Below are positions 8,460-19,569 of a stretch of DNA of 64,000 nt, piece by piece. The stretch covers positions 3,332,501 through 3,396,500 of the forward strand of contig NZ_CP012184.1 of assembly GCF_001420995.1 (NCBI RefSeq), written 5' to 3'. The notes under the pieces were generated by a model. The model did not search any database. It was not told the DNA's origin and was given only the letters and a program-made list of their open reading frames with translations. A program made the position numbers and the translations under genes. This stretch comes from Pseudonocardia sp. EC080619-01. Its GTDB lineage: Bacteria > Actinomycetota > Actinomycetes > Mycobacteriales > Pseudonocardiaceae. The first letter of the stretch is position 1. Each line of letters starts with the position of its first letter.

Positions 8460-8492
8460 CCGACATGATCACGCTGTCGTCGCACACCAACG
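8460..8492 (-). repeat. Right terminal inverted repeat of the insertion element
   Basis: Read on the minus strand it begins CGTTGGTGTGCGACG and ends CATGTCGG, matching the left end in both outer and inner blocks. It lies upstream of the first gene of the element and excludes the longer upstream start codons of that gene. Confidence 0.65.
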
Positions 8493-8631
8493 CCATCGGG
8501 CCCCGCACCCGCCCCCACCGCGTCGTCACCGCGAACGACGGACCCCGCTCAACTCGTGGTCACGAGGAGCGTCGGCGAACAGCCGTTCCCGGCCGCCGAT
8601 GCTCACCGGATCCGGGTTCGCTCGTGCGATC

Positions 8632-8687
8632 GGGCGAGCGCCGCCGCAAACGGCGAGCGCCGCCGCAACCGGTGAGCGCCGGCCGCT
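8632..8687. repeat. Short tandem repeat, about 19-base unit, nearly three copies
   Basis: The units are GGCGAGCGCCGCCGCAA, repeated almost exactly once more 19 bases on, with a third degenerate copy (GGTGAGCGCCGGCCGC). No function is evident. Confidence 0.7.
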
Positions 8688-8776
8688 CGAGGTGTCCCTC
8701 GGCGACGAGCTGCGTGGGCGGGGCCGGGTGCGGAGGTGCCGTGGTGGTCGAGAGGCCCCGGAGTCGGCTCCGCCGA

Positions 8777-8828
8777 AAGTACGAGACATCCGTTCGCCAA
8801 TGCCGTCCCGTGGTCCGAGGCGCCGGAC
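8777..8828. promoter_or_regulatory. Bipartite motif shared with the two-component/ABC promoter at 21.4 kb
   Basis: AAGTACGA, 18 unrelated bases, then CCGTCCCGTGGTCCGA-G-GCGCCGGAC. The same two blocks at the same spacing occur at 21446-21497, with one mismatch in the 26-base second block. It lies 81-132 bases before the secreted protein start. A shared operator for the neighbouring response regulator is the simplest reading. Confidence 0.6.
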
Positions 8829-8908
8829 GACCACGGACCGGCACAGTCCACGGCAGTCGTCGAGCAACCGGTGAGACGACCAGTGAGTCAAGGATCGAGG
8901 AGAACGAG

Positions 8909-9325
8909 ATGACCACGATGAGCCGCCGAATCACCTCGGGTGCCTGCGCCGTCCTCGCGTGCGTCGGCATCGGCCTGGGTGCCGCGACCGCCGCCGTCGC
9001 CTCGCCCGCCGCCCCCGCCCCCGGGATCGTGGCGCCGGCCGCGGACCCGTCCACGGCGCAGGACCCGACCCCGCTCGTGATCCAGACGCGCGACTATCCG
9101 GTGACGATGACGGTGACGGGGGGACCCAAGGCGGGGTACCAGCGCGTGATCGGCCCGCGCGAGCACGAGGTGTTCCCGACGTCGCCGAACGTCGCCAGCA
9201 GGATCACCTTCACCTTCGACGAAGCTCCGCACGGCCAGACCTACGAGATCGACCCGAACCGCGCGATGCGCTTCGACATGCAGGGCAATGCGCAGTACCC
9301 GGCGGTGACCCTGCGGACCTCCTGA
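8909..9325 (+). CDS. Secreted protein of unknown function
   Basis: A 138-residue protein with a clear Sec-type signal peptide: basic RR near residues 6-7, hydrophobic ACAVLACVGIGLGAATAAV, and a likely AxA cleavage site around residue 30-35. The mature part (PLVIQTRDYPVTMTVTGG, then a TFTFDEAPHGQTYEIDPN segment) looks beta-rich. It has no Cys and no recognised domain. The start is fixed by GAGGAG seven bases upstream. The shared upstream motif suggests it belongs to the regulon of the two-component system at 19.6-21.4 kb. Confidence 0.75.
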   Translation: MTTMSRRITSGACAVLACVGIGLGAATAAVASPAAPAPGIVAPAADPSTAQDPTPLVIQTRDYPVTMTVTGGPKAGYQRVIGPREHEVFPTSPNVASRITFTFDEAPHGQTYEIDPNRAMRFDMQGNAQYPAVTLRTS

Positions 9326-9340
9326 CCCGGCCACGACGCG

Positions 9341-9380
9341 CCGCGGGGGCGGCACCGGCGAACCGGTACCGCCCCCGCGG
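9341..9380. terminator. Bidirectional terminator between secreted protein gene and groEL
   Basis: A perfect 12-bp stem CCGCGGGGGCGG / CCGCCCCCGCGG, extended inward by ACCGG/CCGGT, sits in the 76-base gap between two convergent genes. Confidence 0.8.
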
Positions 9381-9401
9381 GACGTGCTGGGTGGGGTGGA
9401 C

Positions 9402-12572
<3,171 letters not shown>

Positions 12573-12729
12573 TCACTGCGCCATAAGTGTGACCTGTCTC
12601 ATAGGCAGTCGGGGCAACGATCTCACCCGGCGCAACGTCTTACGGGATGCACGTTCGGCCGAACGAGGTAGATCACAGTCGACATCCATCGTGATCTGGA
12701 CGGCCGGTCGTCGGCGAGGAATACTTTTG

Positions 12730-12845
12730 CTCACGGAGGGGTAGACCCTTCGTAGCACAGGACCCACCGCCCGTCGCTGGGGAGCGGACGAGCGGTTCCA
12801 AGGCCGGGGTCGTCGTCTCGGGGGACGGCGGCCCCGGCCCTTTTA
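12730..12845 (+). ncRNA. Candidate structured small RNA ending in a terminator-like hairpin
   Basis: A TACTTT -10-like element at 12722-12727 precedes three hairpins: ACGGAGGG/CCCTTCGT with a GTAGA loop (12733-12753, one G-T pair); ACCGC-CGTC-GCT / AGC-GACG-GCGGT with a GGGG loop (12766-12796); and GGCCGGGG/CCCCGGCC (12802-12839) followed by CTTTT. The layout is that of a short independent transcript of about 110-115 nt. I cannot assign it to a known family; it lacks the C-rich loops of 6C RNA. Confidence 0.4.
12802..12844 (+). terminator. Intrinsic terminator-like hairpin with T-run
   Basis: Stem GGCCGGGG / CCCCGGCC followed by CTTTTA, one of the few hairpins in the window with a T-run. It is too far from moeA (about 320 bases) to be its obvious terminator and better fits the candidate RNA before it. 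Confidence 0.6.
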
Positions 12846-13060
12846 CTGTCCGGGGTCGGTGGCGAGGCCCATGGCCTGCTGCCCGCCGTCCCGCGCGCTG
12901 CACCGCGCGCGTCGTCGAGCGGTCGATGGTGCCAGGCGCCCGGCCCGCGGAACGGTAGGGGGTCGTCCCGGCGTGTCCGGTCGTCCCGCCGGTCGTGCAC
13001 GTCCGGTGCCCGCGTAGCGTGGCGATCCCCAACCGGAGCACCAGGAGCCGACGACCCGCC

Positions 13061-13765
13061 ATGGCCGAAGGAACCGGCACCTCGCCGACCCACATCGCCC
13101 GACTGGTCCGGGACGCGATCCCGCCGATGCACCCCGGCGGGCGTCCGATCGTCGCGGGGGTCGCCCTCGCCGCCGCCGGTGTCCGCGCGCTCAGCGGCCG
13201 GGGAGCGCTCCCCGGGCTGCTGGCGACCGCGGCCACGGCGCTGTTCTTCCGGGAGCCGGCACGGACCCCTCCGCTGCGCACCGACGCCGTGCTCGCCCCG
13301 GCGGACGGCACGGTCGCGACCGTCGCCGAGGTCGTCCCGCCCGCGGAGCTGGACCTGCCGCGCGAGCCGCACACCCGGGTGTCGGTCTTCCTGACCGTGC
13401 TCGACGTCCACGTCCAGTGGGTGCCGGTGAACGGGCGCGTCGCCGCCGTCACGTACCTGCCGGGGAAGTTTCTCTCCGCTGACCTGGACAAGGCCAGCGA
13501 GGACAACGAGCGCAACGCGATCACCTTCGTCCGGGCCGACGGCACCGGGGTCGGGGTCGTGCAGATCGCCGGCCTGCTGGCCCGCCGGATCGTCTGCCCG
13601 CTGACCGGGGGCGAGGAGGTCGCGGCCGGCGAGCGCTTCGGCCTGATCCGGTTCGGGTCGCGGGTGGACACCTACCTGCCGCCGGGGACCGAGCCGCTCG
13701 TCCGGCCCGGCCAGCGCACCGTCGGCGCCGAGACGGTGCTGGGGTACGTGCCGGTGGAGGGCTGA
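13061..13765 (+). CDS. psd: Phosphatidylserine decarboxylase proenzyme
   Basis: A 234-residue short-form phosphatidylserine decarboxylase that makes phosphatidylethanolamine at the membrane. Seen: an N-terminal membrane-associated segment, APADGTVATV, the conserved HVQWVPVNGRV and LPGKFLSADLDKASEDNERN motifs, and near the C-terminus RFGSRVD, where GS is the self-cleavage site that yields the pyruvoyl group. CAGGAG lies 13 bases before the ATG, slightly far. It is separated from pssA by one base, so the two are one operon catalysing consecutive steps. Confidence 0.95.
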   Translation: MAEGTGTSPTHIARLVRDAIPPMHPGGRPIVAGVALAAAGVRALSGRGALPGLLATAATALFFREPARTPPLRTDAVLAPADGTVATVAEVVPPAELDLPREPHTRVSVFLTVLDVHVQWVPVNGRVAAVTYLPGKFLSADLDKASEDNERNAITFVRADGTGVGVVQIAGLLARRIVCPLTGGEEVAAGERFGLIRFGSRVDTYLPPGTEPLVRPGQRTVGAETVLGYVPVEG

Positions 13766-13766
13766 G

Positions 13767-14774
13767 ATGGGGATCGGGCGTCCGGCCAACGGGTATCCCG
13801 CCGGGGTCCGGCTCCTGCCCAACGCGGTCACCGTCCTCAACCTGTGCGCGGGCCTCTCGGCCGTCTACTTCGCGCTGGGGAACCGGTTCGACCTGGCCAT
13901 CGGCGCCGTGCTCGCGGCCGCCCTGTGCGACGCGCTGGACGGCGGGCTGGCCCGGCTGCTCGACGCGTCCAGCCGGATCGGTGCCGAGCTCGACTCGCTG
14001 GCCGACCTGGTGTCGTTCGGTGTCGCCCCGGCGCTGGTGATCTACATCTGGGCGTTCGAGGACACCCGGGCCGGGTGGATCGTCGCCCTGGTGTTCGCGG
14101 TCTGCATGGCGCTGCGGCTGGCCCGGTTCAACACCCTGATCGACGACGACAGCGCCCCGCCGTTCGCCCGGGAGTTCTTCGTCGGCGTCCCGGCCCCGGC
14201 CGCCGCGATGACCGCCGGGATCCCCCTCTACCTCTGGCTCCACTTCGGCGACGGCTGGTGGTCGGCCGAGCCGCTGGTCGCGGGCTGGGCGCTGGTCACC
14301 GCCGGGCTCATGGTGAGCCGGATCCCGACCGTCTCGCTGAAGACGGTCAGGGTGCCACCGCGGGCGATCGCCCCGCTGCTGGTCGGGGTGACGGTGATCG
14401 TCGCCGTGCTGCTCACGGTGCCGTTCCTGGGCATCACGATCGCGGGTCTCGGCTACCTCCTGCTGCTGCCCTACACGGCCTACCGCTACCGCTGGCTGGC
14501 CCGCCACCCCGAGGCGTGGGACGTCCCGGTCCGCCAGCGCCGCGCCGTCGCCCGGGCGGCGCGTTCCGCCCGCCAGCTCGGTCTGCGCCCGCCGCTGCGG
14601 CGCCGGGTCGCCGGGCGGGCCGGTGCGGTCGCCCGCGGCGTGCGCCGCCGGCTGGACCCGGAGGGCGCCGCCCGCCGGGAGAACGGCACCGACCGCCGCG
14701 CCGCCGCCCGCGGCCCGGGTGTGGCCCCGGCCCCGCGCGGCTCCGGCCGCCGTCTCGGCCTGCGCCGCCGCTGA
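13767..14774 (+). CDS. pssA: CDP-diacylglycerol--serine O-phosphatidyltransferase
   Basis: An integral membrane enzyme that makes phosphatidylserine from CDP-diacylglycerol and serine, the substrate for the preceding Psd. The CDP-alcohol phosphotransferase signature DGxxARx8Gx3Dx3D is complete at about residues 53-77 (DALDGGLARLLDASSRIG, AELDSLADLV). Several membrane helices follow. The protein is longer than usual: the last ~70 residues form an Arg-rich cytoplasmic tail of unknown role. Confidence 0.94.
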   Translation: MGIGRPANGYPAGVRLLPNAVTVLNLCAGLSAVYFALGNRFDLAIGAVLAAALCDALDGGLARLLDASSRIGAELDSLADLVSFGVAPALVIYIWAFEDTRAGWIVALVFAVCMALRLARFNTLIDDDSAPPFAREFFVGVPAPAAAMTAGIPLYLWLHFGDGWWSAEPLVAGWALVTAGLMVSRIPTVSLKTVRVPPRAIAPLLVGVTVIVAVLLTVPFLGITIAGLGYLLLLPYTAYRYRWLARHPEAWDVPVRQRRAVARAARSARQLGLRPPLRRRVAGRAGAVARGVRRRLDPEGAARRENGTDRRAAARGPGVAPAPRGSGRRLGLRRR

Positions 14775-14820
14775 CCCCGCTCCCGCCGGCCGGTGTCCGC
14801 CGACGGGATAGCGTGGCGGC

Positions 14821-17268
14821 GTGGGAGATCCCTCGCTGACCCTGGTCGCCCGCCTGGCCCCCGCGGCCACCGACGCCCGGCGCGGGGTGATCCGGCTGCA
14901 CCCCGAGGTGCTGGCCGGGCTCGGCCTCCGCTCCTGGGACGCGGTGACGCTCACGGGGTCCCGGGTGACGGCTGCGCTGGCCGTCGCCGGTGACGCCGCA
15001 GGCCCGCACGGCCAGGCCCGGCTCGACGACGTGACGCTGTCCAACGCCGGACTCACCGACGGGGCCCAGGTCGTCGTCGCCCCGGCCACGGTGACCGCGG
15101 CCCGGGAGGTGCGGCTGCTCGGCTCGCGGCTCGCGACCGCCACGGTGAGCCCGGCGACGCTGCGGCTGGCGCTGATGGGGAAGGTCGTGGTCCGCGGCGA
15201 CGCGGTGTCGTTGCTGCCGCAGGACATCGAGCCGCCGCCCGGGTCCGACGTCGGGTCGGTGCGCCGCGCGCTGGTCGCCGCCGTCGGCGGGGCGTGGACC
15301 TCGGAGCTGCTCACCGTGGCCGTCGCCGGCCCGGACGGGGGACCGGTCGTCGTCGTGCCGTCGACCGTCGTCGGCTGGGAGGGCGGCGCCGACACCGGCA
15401 CCGTGACCGTCTCGCCGGCACCGGGCACCGCCGTCGGCCGTCCCGCCCTGACGACGGCCGGTGGGCCCACCGCGACCGGGCGGTCCGGCGGGCCGGGCCC
15501 GGCCGGGCCCGCCGGCGGGTTCGTGGGCTCCCCCGGCGGACCGGCAGGCGGGACGGGCGACCGTGGCGCCCGCGACGGCGGTGCCGGCGCGGACACAGCG
15601 GCCCGGGACGGTGCCGCCCCGGACACAGCGGCCCGGGACGGTGCCGCCCCGGACACCGCGGCCCGGAACGGTGCCGCCCTGGATGCCGACCCGACGCCGT
15701 CGATCGACGACCTCGCGGCGAACGAGGCGGTCGCGCGGCGGCTGCTGGACTGGCTGGAGCTGATGTTCCGCCGCCCCGAGCTGCTCACCCGGCTCGGCGG
15801 GGACGCCCGGCTCGGGGTGCTCGTCTCCGGCCCGGAGGGCTCGGGCAAGGCCACGCTGGTGCGCAGCGCCGCCGCGGCCGCCGGGGCCCGCTGTGTCGAG
15901 CTCGTCGGGCCCGCCGTCGCCGCCGTCGAGCCCGCGGCCGCGGCCGAGCGGGTCCGCGCCGCGATCGCCGACGCCCGCAGCACCCCGGACGATCCCGCGG
16001 TCCTGCTGGTGCACGACGCACACGCCCTGCTGCCCGCCTCGTCACCACCGCCGCTGGCCACACTGGTACTCGACGAGCTGCGGGCGGCGACCCGGCCCGG
16101 CGGGCCCGCGCTCGTCGTCACCAGCGCGGAGCCGGAGGGGCTCGACCCTCGGCTGCGCGCCCCGGACCTCGTCGACCGCGAGCTCGCCGTCGCGCTCCCG
16201 GACACGGCGACGCGGCGGGCGCTGCTGGAACGGCTGCTGTCCGGGGTGCCGCGGGCGGGTGACGTCGACCTGGGCGTGATCGCGGCGCGGACCCCCGGGT
16301 TCGTGGTGGCCGACCTGGCGGCCGTCCGGCGGGAGGCCGCCATCGCGGCCGCCCTGCACGGCGGCGCGGACGACGCGGAGGAGGTCCGCCAGCAGGACCT
16401 GCTCGACGCCGTCGGCTCGGTCCGGCCGATCTCGCTCTCCGACGGCGGCACGCTGAGCGCGGGGGGTCTGACCCTCGACGACGTCGGCGACATGACCGAG
16501 GTGAAGCGGTCCCTGACCGAGGCGGTCCTCTGGCCGCTGCGGCACCCGGACTCGTTCGCCCGGCTCGGTGTCGAGGCCCCGCGTGGTGTGCTCCTCTACG
16601 GTCCGCCCGGTGGCGGGAAGACCTTCCTGCTGCGGGCGCTGGCCGGGTCCGGGGATCTCAACGTGTTCGCGGTGAAGGGCGCCGAGCTGCTCGACAAGTA
16701 CGTCGGCGAGTCCGAGCGGGCGGTCCGGGAGCTGTTCCGGCGGGCCGCGGAGGCCGCTCCGGCGCTGATCTTCCTGGACGAGGTGGACGCGCTCGCGCCG
16801 CGCCGTGGCGGGTCCACCGACGCGGGCGTCGCCGACCGGGTGGTGGCCGCGTTGCTCACCGAGCTGGACGGGGCGACGCCGCTGCGGGAGGTCGTCGTCG
16901 TGGGGGCGACGAACCGCCCGGAGCTGATCGACCCGGCCCTGCTGCGCCCGGGCCGGCTGGAGCGGCTGGTGTTCGTCCCGCCCCCGGACGCCGAGGCGCG
17001 GGCCGACATCCTGCGCGCGTCCGGCCGGGACGTCCCGCTGGCCGACGACGTGGACCTGGACACGCTCGCGTCCGACCTGGACGGCTACTCGGCCGCGGAC
17101 TGCGCGGCGCTGCTGCGCGAGGCGGCGCTCACCGCGATGCGGGAGTCGCTGGAGGCCGGCGAGGTGACGGCGGCGCACGTCGCGACCGCACGGGAGACCG
17201 TCCGGCCGTCGCTGGACCCCGCGCAGGTCGCCGACCTGGAGGCCTACGCCGAGCGCCGCAGCGGCTGA
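14821..17268 (+). CDS. Tandem AAA+ ATPase, CDC48/VCP-like (Rv0435c-type)
   Basis: An 815-residue protein: an N-terminal double-psi-barrel-like domain (about 1-200), a Gly/Pro/Ala linker, then two AAA+ modules. The first is degenerate: Walker A reads GPEGSGKAT (about 338-346) and Walker B ends LLVHDAH instead of DE. The second is canonical: GPPGGGKT (about 595-602), FLDEVDAL, GATNRPELIDPALLRPGRL. CDC48-like ATPases unfold or extract proteins; the substrate here is unknown. Residues about 260-290 are three copies of a ten-residue repeat. Position after psd-pssA matches Rv0435c. Confidence 0.93.
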   Translation: MGDPSLTLVARLAPAATDARRGVIRLHPEVLAGLGLRSWDAVTLTGSRVTAALAVAGDAAGPHGQARLDDVTLSNAGLTDGAQVVVAPATVTAAREVRLLGSRLATATVSPATLRLALMGKVVVRGDAVSLLPQDIEPPPGSDVGSVRRALVAAVGGAWTSELLTVAVAGPDGGPVVVVPSTVVGWEGGADTGTVTVSPAPGTAVGRPALTTAGGPTATGRSGGPGPAGPAGGFVGSPGGPAGGTGDRGARDGGAGADTAARDGAAPDTAARDGAAPDTAARNGAALDADPTPSIDDLAANEAVARRLLDWLELMFRRPELLTRLGGDARLGVLVSGPEGSGKATLVRSAAAAAGARCVELVGPAVAAVEPAAAAERVRAAIADARSTPDDPAVLLVHDAHALLPASSPPPLATLVLDELRAATRPGGPALVVTSAEPEGLDPRLRAPDLVDRELAVALPDTATRRALLERLLSGVPRAGDVDLGVIAARTPGFVVADLAAVRREAAIAAALHGGADDAEEVRQQDLLDAVGSVRPISLSDGGTLSAGGLTLDDVGDMTEVKRSLTEAVLWPLRHPDSFARLGVEAPRGVLLYGPPGGGKTFLLRALAGSGDLNVFAVKGAELLDKYVGESERAVRELFRRAAEAAPALIFLDEVDALAPRRGGSTDAGVADRVVAALLTELDGATPLREVVVVGATNRPELIDPALLRPGRLERLVFVPPPDAEARADILRASGRDVPLADDVDLDTLASDLDGYSAADCAALLREAALTAMRESLEAGEVTAAHVATARETVRPSLDPAQVADLEAYAERRSG
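15601..15690 (+). repeat. 30-base tandem repeat, three copies, inside the AAA ATPase linker
   Basis: Units starting GCCCGGGACGGTGCCGCCCC repeat at exactly 30-base intervals; the first two are identical except near the end and the third differs at a few bases. A degenerate copy precedes at about 15568-15600. Each unit encodes ARDGAAPDTA, so copy-number changes keep the frame. Confidence 0.9.
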
Positions 17269-17277
17269 CCACACACG

Positions 17278-17310
17278 ACGGTCCCGGACGAGCGACTCGT
17301 CCGGGACCGT
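17278..17310. terminator. Bidirectional terminator
   Basis: A perfect 14-bp stem ACGGTCCCGGACGA / TCGTCCGGGACCGT with a five-base loop lies between the convergent ATPase and LytR_C genes. Confidence 0.85.
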
Positions 17311-17336
17311 CCGTGCCGGGGAGCGGAAAGCCGGTG

Positions 17337-18032
17337 TCAGGCGGCCGAGAAGTCCCGGGTGACGATCACGATCACGCCGGGCGTCGCGTCCTGGATGCCG
17401 TCGAAGCGGGGCTCGGTACGCATGCCGAACTTCTGCGCGATCTCCTCCGCGGCGGCCTTCTCGCCCGTGCCCTGCCGGTAGTAGACCGTCGTCGTCGGGA
17501 TGACGCCCTCGGAGTAGTTCTGGACCTGGGCGACGTCCCAGCCGTTGGTCCGGAACTGGCCGGCGGCCTTCTCGGCGAGCCCGCGGATCGTGGAGTTGTT
17601 GTAGATCCGCACGGCGGGCCGGGCCGCGGCGGACGATCCCTCGCCGGCCGCGGCGCCACCACCACCGGCGCCGCCGGCGCCACCGGCCGCGGCGGGCGGC
17701 GGGGCGACGGCCGGGCCGGGCCCGTCGTAGCCGGGGGAACCCGGCGTGCCGGGAGCGCCCGGGGTGAGCGGCGACGTGCCGCCGGGCGCGCCGGGGGCTC
17801 CGGGCCCGCCGGGGGTGCCCGGAGCTCCGGCGCCGTCGGCGCCGGGTGCGGCGCCGTCGCCGCCCGGGGCGGGTTCGGCGCTCGCCGACGGCGGCGGGGC
17901 GGCCTGAGGGTTCTCCTCGCCACCTCCGCCGAGGCCGAACAGGCCGACCACCCCGGCGACCACACCGACACCGATCAGTGCGATTCCGGCGATCTTCAGC
18001 GGCGACTGCCCGCCGGACGCGGGTGCGGTCAT
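17337..18032 (-). CDS. LytR C-terminal domain protein, membrane-anchored (Rv0431-like)
   Basis: A 231-residue protein. One membrane helix near the N-terminus (about 12-34, LKIAGIALIGVGVVAGVVGL), then about 100 residues of Pro/Gly/Ala with collagen-like GAPG repeats, then a LytR_C domain (about 140-231: VRIYNNSTIRGLAEKAAGQF, GWDVAQVQNYSEG, TTVYYRQG). LytR_C domains occur in cell-wall glycopolymer ligases, but here the catalytic LCP domain is absent. The envelope role is inferred. It is downstream of and likely cotranscribed with the DUF3263 gene, as Rv0430-Rv0431. Confidence 0.88.
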   Translation of the reverse strand: MTAPASGGQSPLKIAGIALIGVGVVAGVVGLFGLGGGGEENPQAAPPPSASAEPAPGGDGAAPGADGAGAPGTPGGPGAPGAPGGTSPLTPGAPGTPGSPGYDGPGPAVAPPPAAAGGAGGAGGGGAAAGEGSSAAARPAVRIYNNSTIRGLAEKAAGQFRTNGWDVAQVQNYSEGVIPTTTVYYRQGTGEKAAAEEIAQKFGMRTEPRFDGIQDATPGVIVIVTRDFSAA

Positions 18033-18080
18033 GGTGACCTCCGGTCAGTGTCGATCACGGCTGTCGTCTGCGCCGCCGGC

Positions 18081-18395
18081 TCAGGGCTCGAGGCCGAGAC
18101 GACGGGCGGCGCGGGTGCGCTGCCGGCTGGAGCGCAGCCGGCGCAGGCGCTTGACCAGCAGCGGGTCGACAGCCAGTGCCTCGGGCTTGTCGACCAGCGC
18201 GTTCAGCACCTGGTAGTAGCGGGTGGCGGACATGTCGAAGAGCTCGCGGATCGCCTGCTCCTTGGCTCCCGCGTACTTCCACCACTGGCCCTCGAACGCG
18301 AGGATCTCGCGCTCGCGGCGGTCGAGGTCGCGGGAGGGGGCGGCGGGGCGGCGGTGCGCTCCGCGGCTTTCCGGCAGGGACCCAGCGGACTCCAT
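18081..18395 (-). CDS. DUF3263 family protein (Rv0430-like)
   Basis: About 104 residues. The DUF3263 core is LDRREREILAFEGQWWKYAG-AKEQAIRELFDMSATRYYQVLNAL, followed by an Arg-rich tail. The middle resembles a small helix-turn-helix, so DNA binding is possible but unproven. The ATG has GAGGAG upstream. In mycobacteria the homologue lies next to def and the LytR_C gene in the same arrangement. Confidence 0.9.
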   Translation of the reverse strand: MESAGSLPESRGAHRRPAAPSRDLDRREREILAFEGQWWKYAGAKEQAIRELFDMSATRYYQVLNALVDKPEALAVDPLLVKRLRRLRSSRQRTRAARRLGLEP

Positions 18396-18608
18396 CACGC
18401 TCCTCGAGCGGCTGACGAACTCGGTCGGCGACGGCTCCGGAGAGGCGCCGCCGGCACGAATGACACGTCTGTCATTCGCGGTCCGGATTGAACCACACGG
18501 CACCGACGCCGACCGGTCACGACGCGCCCCGCGGCGCGGAAACCCCCCGGTCGGGTCCACGGCGGGAGCAGGCGCGGAGGGGAGATCGCCGGACCGTACC
18601 CTGCGACG

Positions 18609-19190
18609 GTGACGGTTCTGCGCATCCGCATGGTCGGCGACCCCGTCCTGCACCGGCCCACCCGGCCCGTCGAGCAGGTGGACGACGGGATCCGGACGCT
18701 CGTCGACGACATGTTCGAGACGATGGCCGCCGCGAACGGGGTCGGCCTCGCCGCGAACCAGGTCGGGGTGGACCTGCGGCTGTTCGTCTACGACTGCCCG
18801 GACGAGGAGACGCGCACGATGCGGCGCGGCCTCGTCGTCAACCCGGTGCTCGAGACCAGCGAACGCCCGCAGGTCATGCCCGACCCGGACGACGACGAGG
18901 AAGGCTGCCTGTCGGTGCCCGGGGAGAGCTACCCGACCGGTCGCGCCGACTGGGCCCGGGTCACCGGCACCGACCTCGACGGCGAGCCGGTCGACGTCGA
19001 GGGCCGGGGCTTCTTCGCCCGCTGCCTGCAGCACGAGACGGACCACCTCGACGGCCACCTGTACCTGGACCGGCTGATGGGCCGGAACCAGAAGGCCGCG
19101 AAGAAGATGCTCAAGCAGAACGGGTGGGGCGCGCCCGACGACTCCTGGGACCCGGCGACGACCCCCGCCGAGGACGTGCCGCGCGGCTGA
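18609..19190 (+). CDS. def: Peptide deformylase
   Basis: A 193-residue Fe/Zn metalloenzyme that removes the formyl group from nascent protein N-termini. All three motifs are present: [18 protein letters not shown] (metal-binding Cys) and QHETDHLDG (two metal His and the catalytic Glu). The insertion PDPDDDEEG before motif 2 and the extended C-terminal tail ([18 protein letters not shown]) are typical of actinobacterial forms. GTG start. Divergent from DUF3263. Confidence 0.97.
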   Translation: MTVLRIRMVGDPVLHRPTRPVEQVDDGIRTLVDDMFETMAAANGVGLAANQVGVDLRLFVYDCPDEETRTMRRGLVVNPVLETSERPQVMPDPDDDEEGCLSVPGESYPTGRADWARVTGTDLDGEPVDVEGRGFFARCLQHETDHLDGHLYLDRLMGRNQKAAKKMLKQNGWGAPDDSWDPATTPAEDVPRG

Positions 19191-19289
19191 GCGGGAGCCC
19201 GGGCCTCCTCCCATGGTCCGAGGCCCGACCTGCGAGAACCGTACCTCCGGCCGATGCCGGGGACGGCGCGGCGGGAGCACTGTGGAGCC

Positions 19290-19562
19290 ATGGTGCTGAC
19301 GATCCTGGCCGTGGCCCCCGTGCTGGCAGTCCTGCTCGTGATGGCGGCCCAGCCGCTGTTCGAGCTCTTCGACGCCCGCGCGTCCGAACGCGACCGGGCG
19401 GCCGGTCGTACGGCCCCCGAGGGCACGCCTGCGGCGCTGCCCGAGGACTACCCGCTGCCGCACGCGCCGGTCGCGTTCCCCGAGGCGCTCGGCGACGTGA
19501 CGCCCGGCGTCCGGATCCCCGCGCAGCGCGGGCCGCTCCCGCGGGTCCGCGCCGCCGGGTGA
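19290..19562 (+). CDS. Small membrane protein, unknown function
   Basis: A 90-residue protein with one N-terminal membrane segment (about 2-21, VLTILAVAPVLAVLLVMAAQ) and a Pro-rich hydrophilic tail with no recognised domain. TGGAG precedes the ATG closely. It converges with the response regulator gene eight bases downstream. Confidence 0.55.
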   Translation: MVLTILAVAPVLAVLLVMAAQPLFELFDARASERDRAAGRTAPEGTPAALPEDYPLPHAPVAFPEALGDVTPGVRIPAQRGPLPRVRAAG

Positions 19563-19569
19563 GCGTGGC

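Larger units (their letters stand above)
5323..8492. mobile_element. Three-gene insertion element with DDE transposase, AAA ATPase and zinc-ribbon protein
   Basis: About 3.2 kb. Three minus-strand genes in order zinc-ribbon/DUF6431-like protein, DDE transposase and ATPase lie between terminal inverted repeats. The outer 15 bases of the ends, read inward, agree at 13 positions (CGTTGTTGCGCGACG at the left, CGTTGGTGTGCGACG at the right), and both repeats end with ATGTCGG about 33 bases in. A transposase plus an ExeA/TniB-like ATPase is the architecture of IS21-, Tn5053- and Mu-related elements. I see no matching target duplication: flanks are GCGGC and CCATC. The element separates the WYL gene from an otherwise unrelated region. 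Confidence 0.75.
8493..8908. other. Intergenic region upstream of the secreted protein gene
   Basis: About 415 bases between the mobile element and the secreted protein. I see no convincing gene. It holds a 19-base tandem repeat (8632-8687) and a bipartite motif shared with the promoter at 21.4 kb (8777-8828), both listed separately. Confidence 0.6.

Noticed and set aside
5318..8497. Target-site duplication flanking the transposon
   Set aside because: The bases outside the repeats (GCGGC and CCATC) do not match, and shifting the ends by a few bases does not help.
7784..9325. 513-codon plus-strand frame running from the transposon into the secreted protein
   Set aside because: It crosses the terminal repeat and lacks protein character until the signal peptide at 8909, which has its own GAGGAG site.
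12730..12845. 6C RNA or a known riboswitch in the moeA-psd gap
   Set aside because: Hairpin loops are GTAGA and GGGG rather than C-rich, and no conserved aptamer blocks were recognised.
13521..16493. 990-codon minus-strand frame opposite psd, pssA and the AAA ATPase
   Set aside because: Ser/Arg/Pro-rich translation without motifs; conserved genes lie on the other strand.
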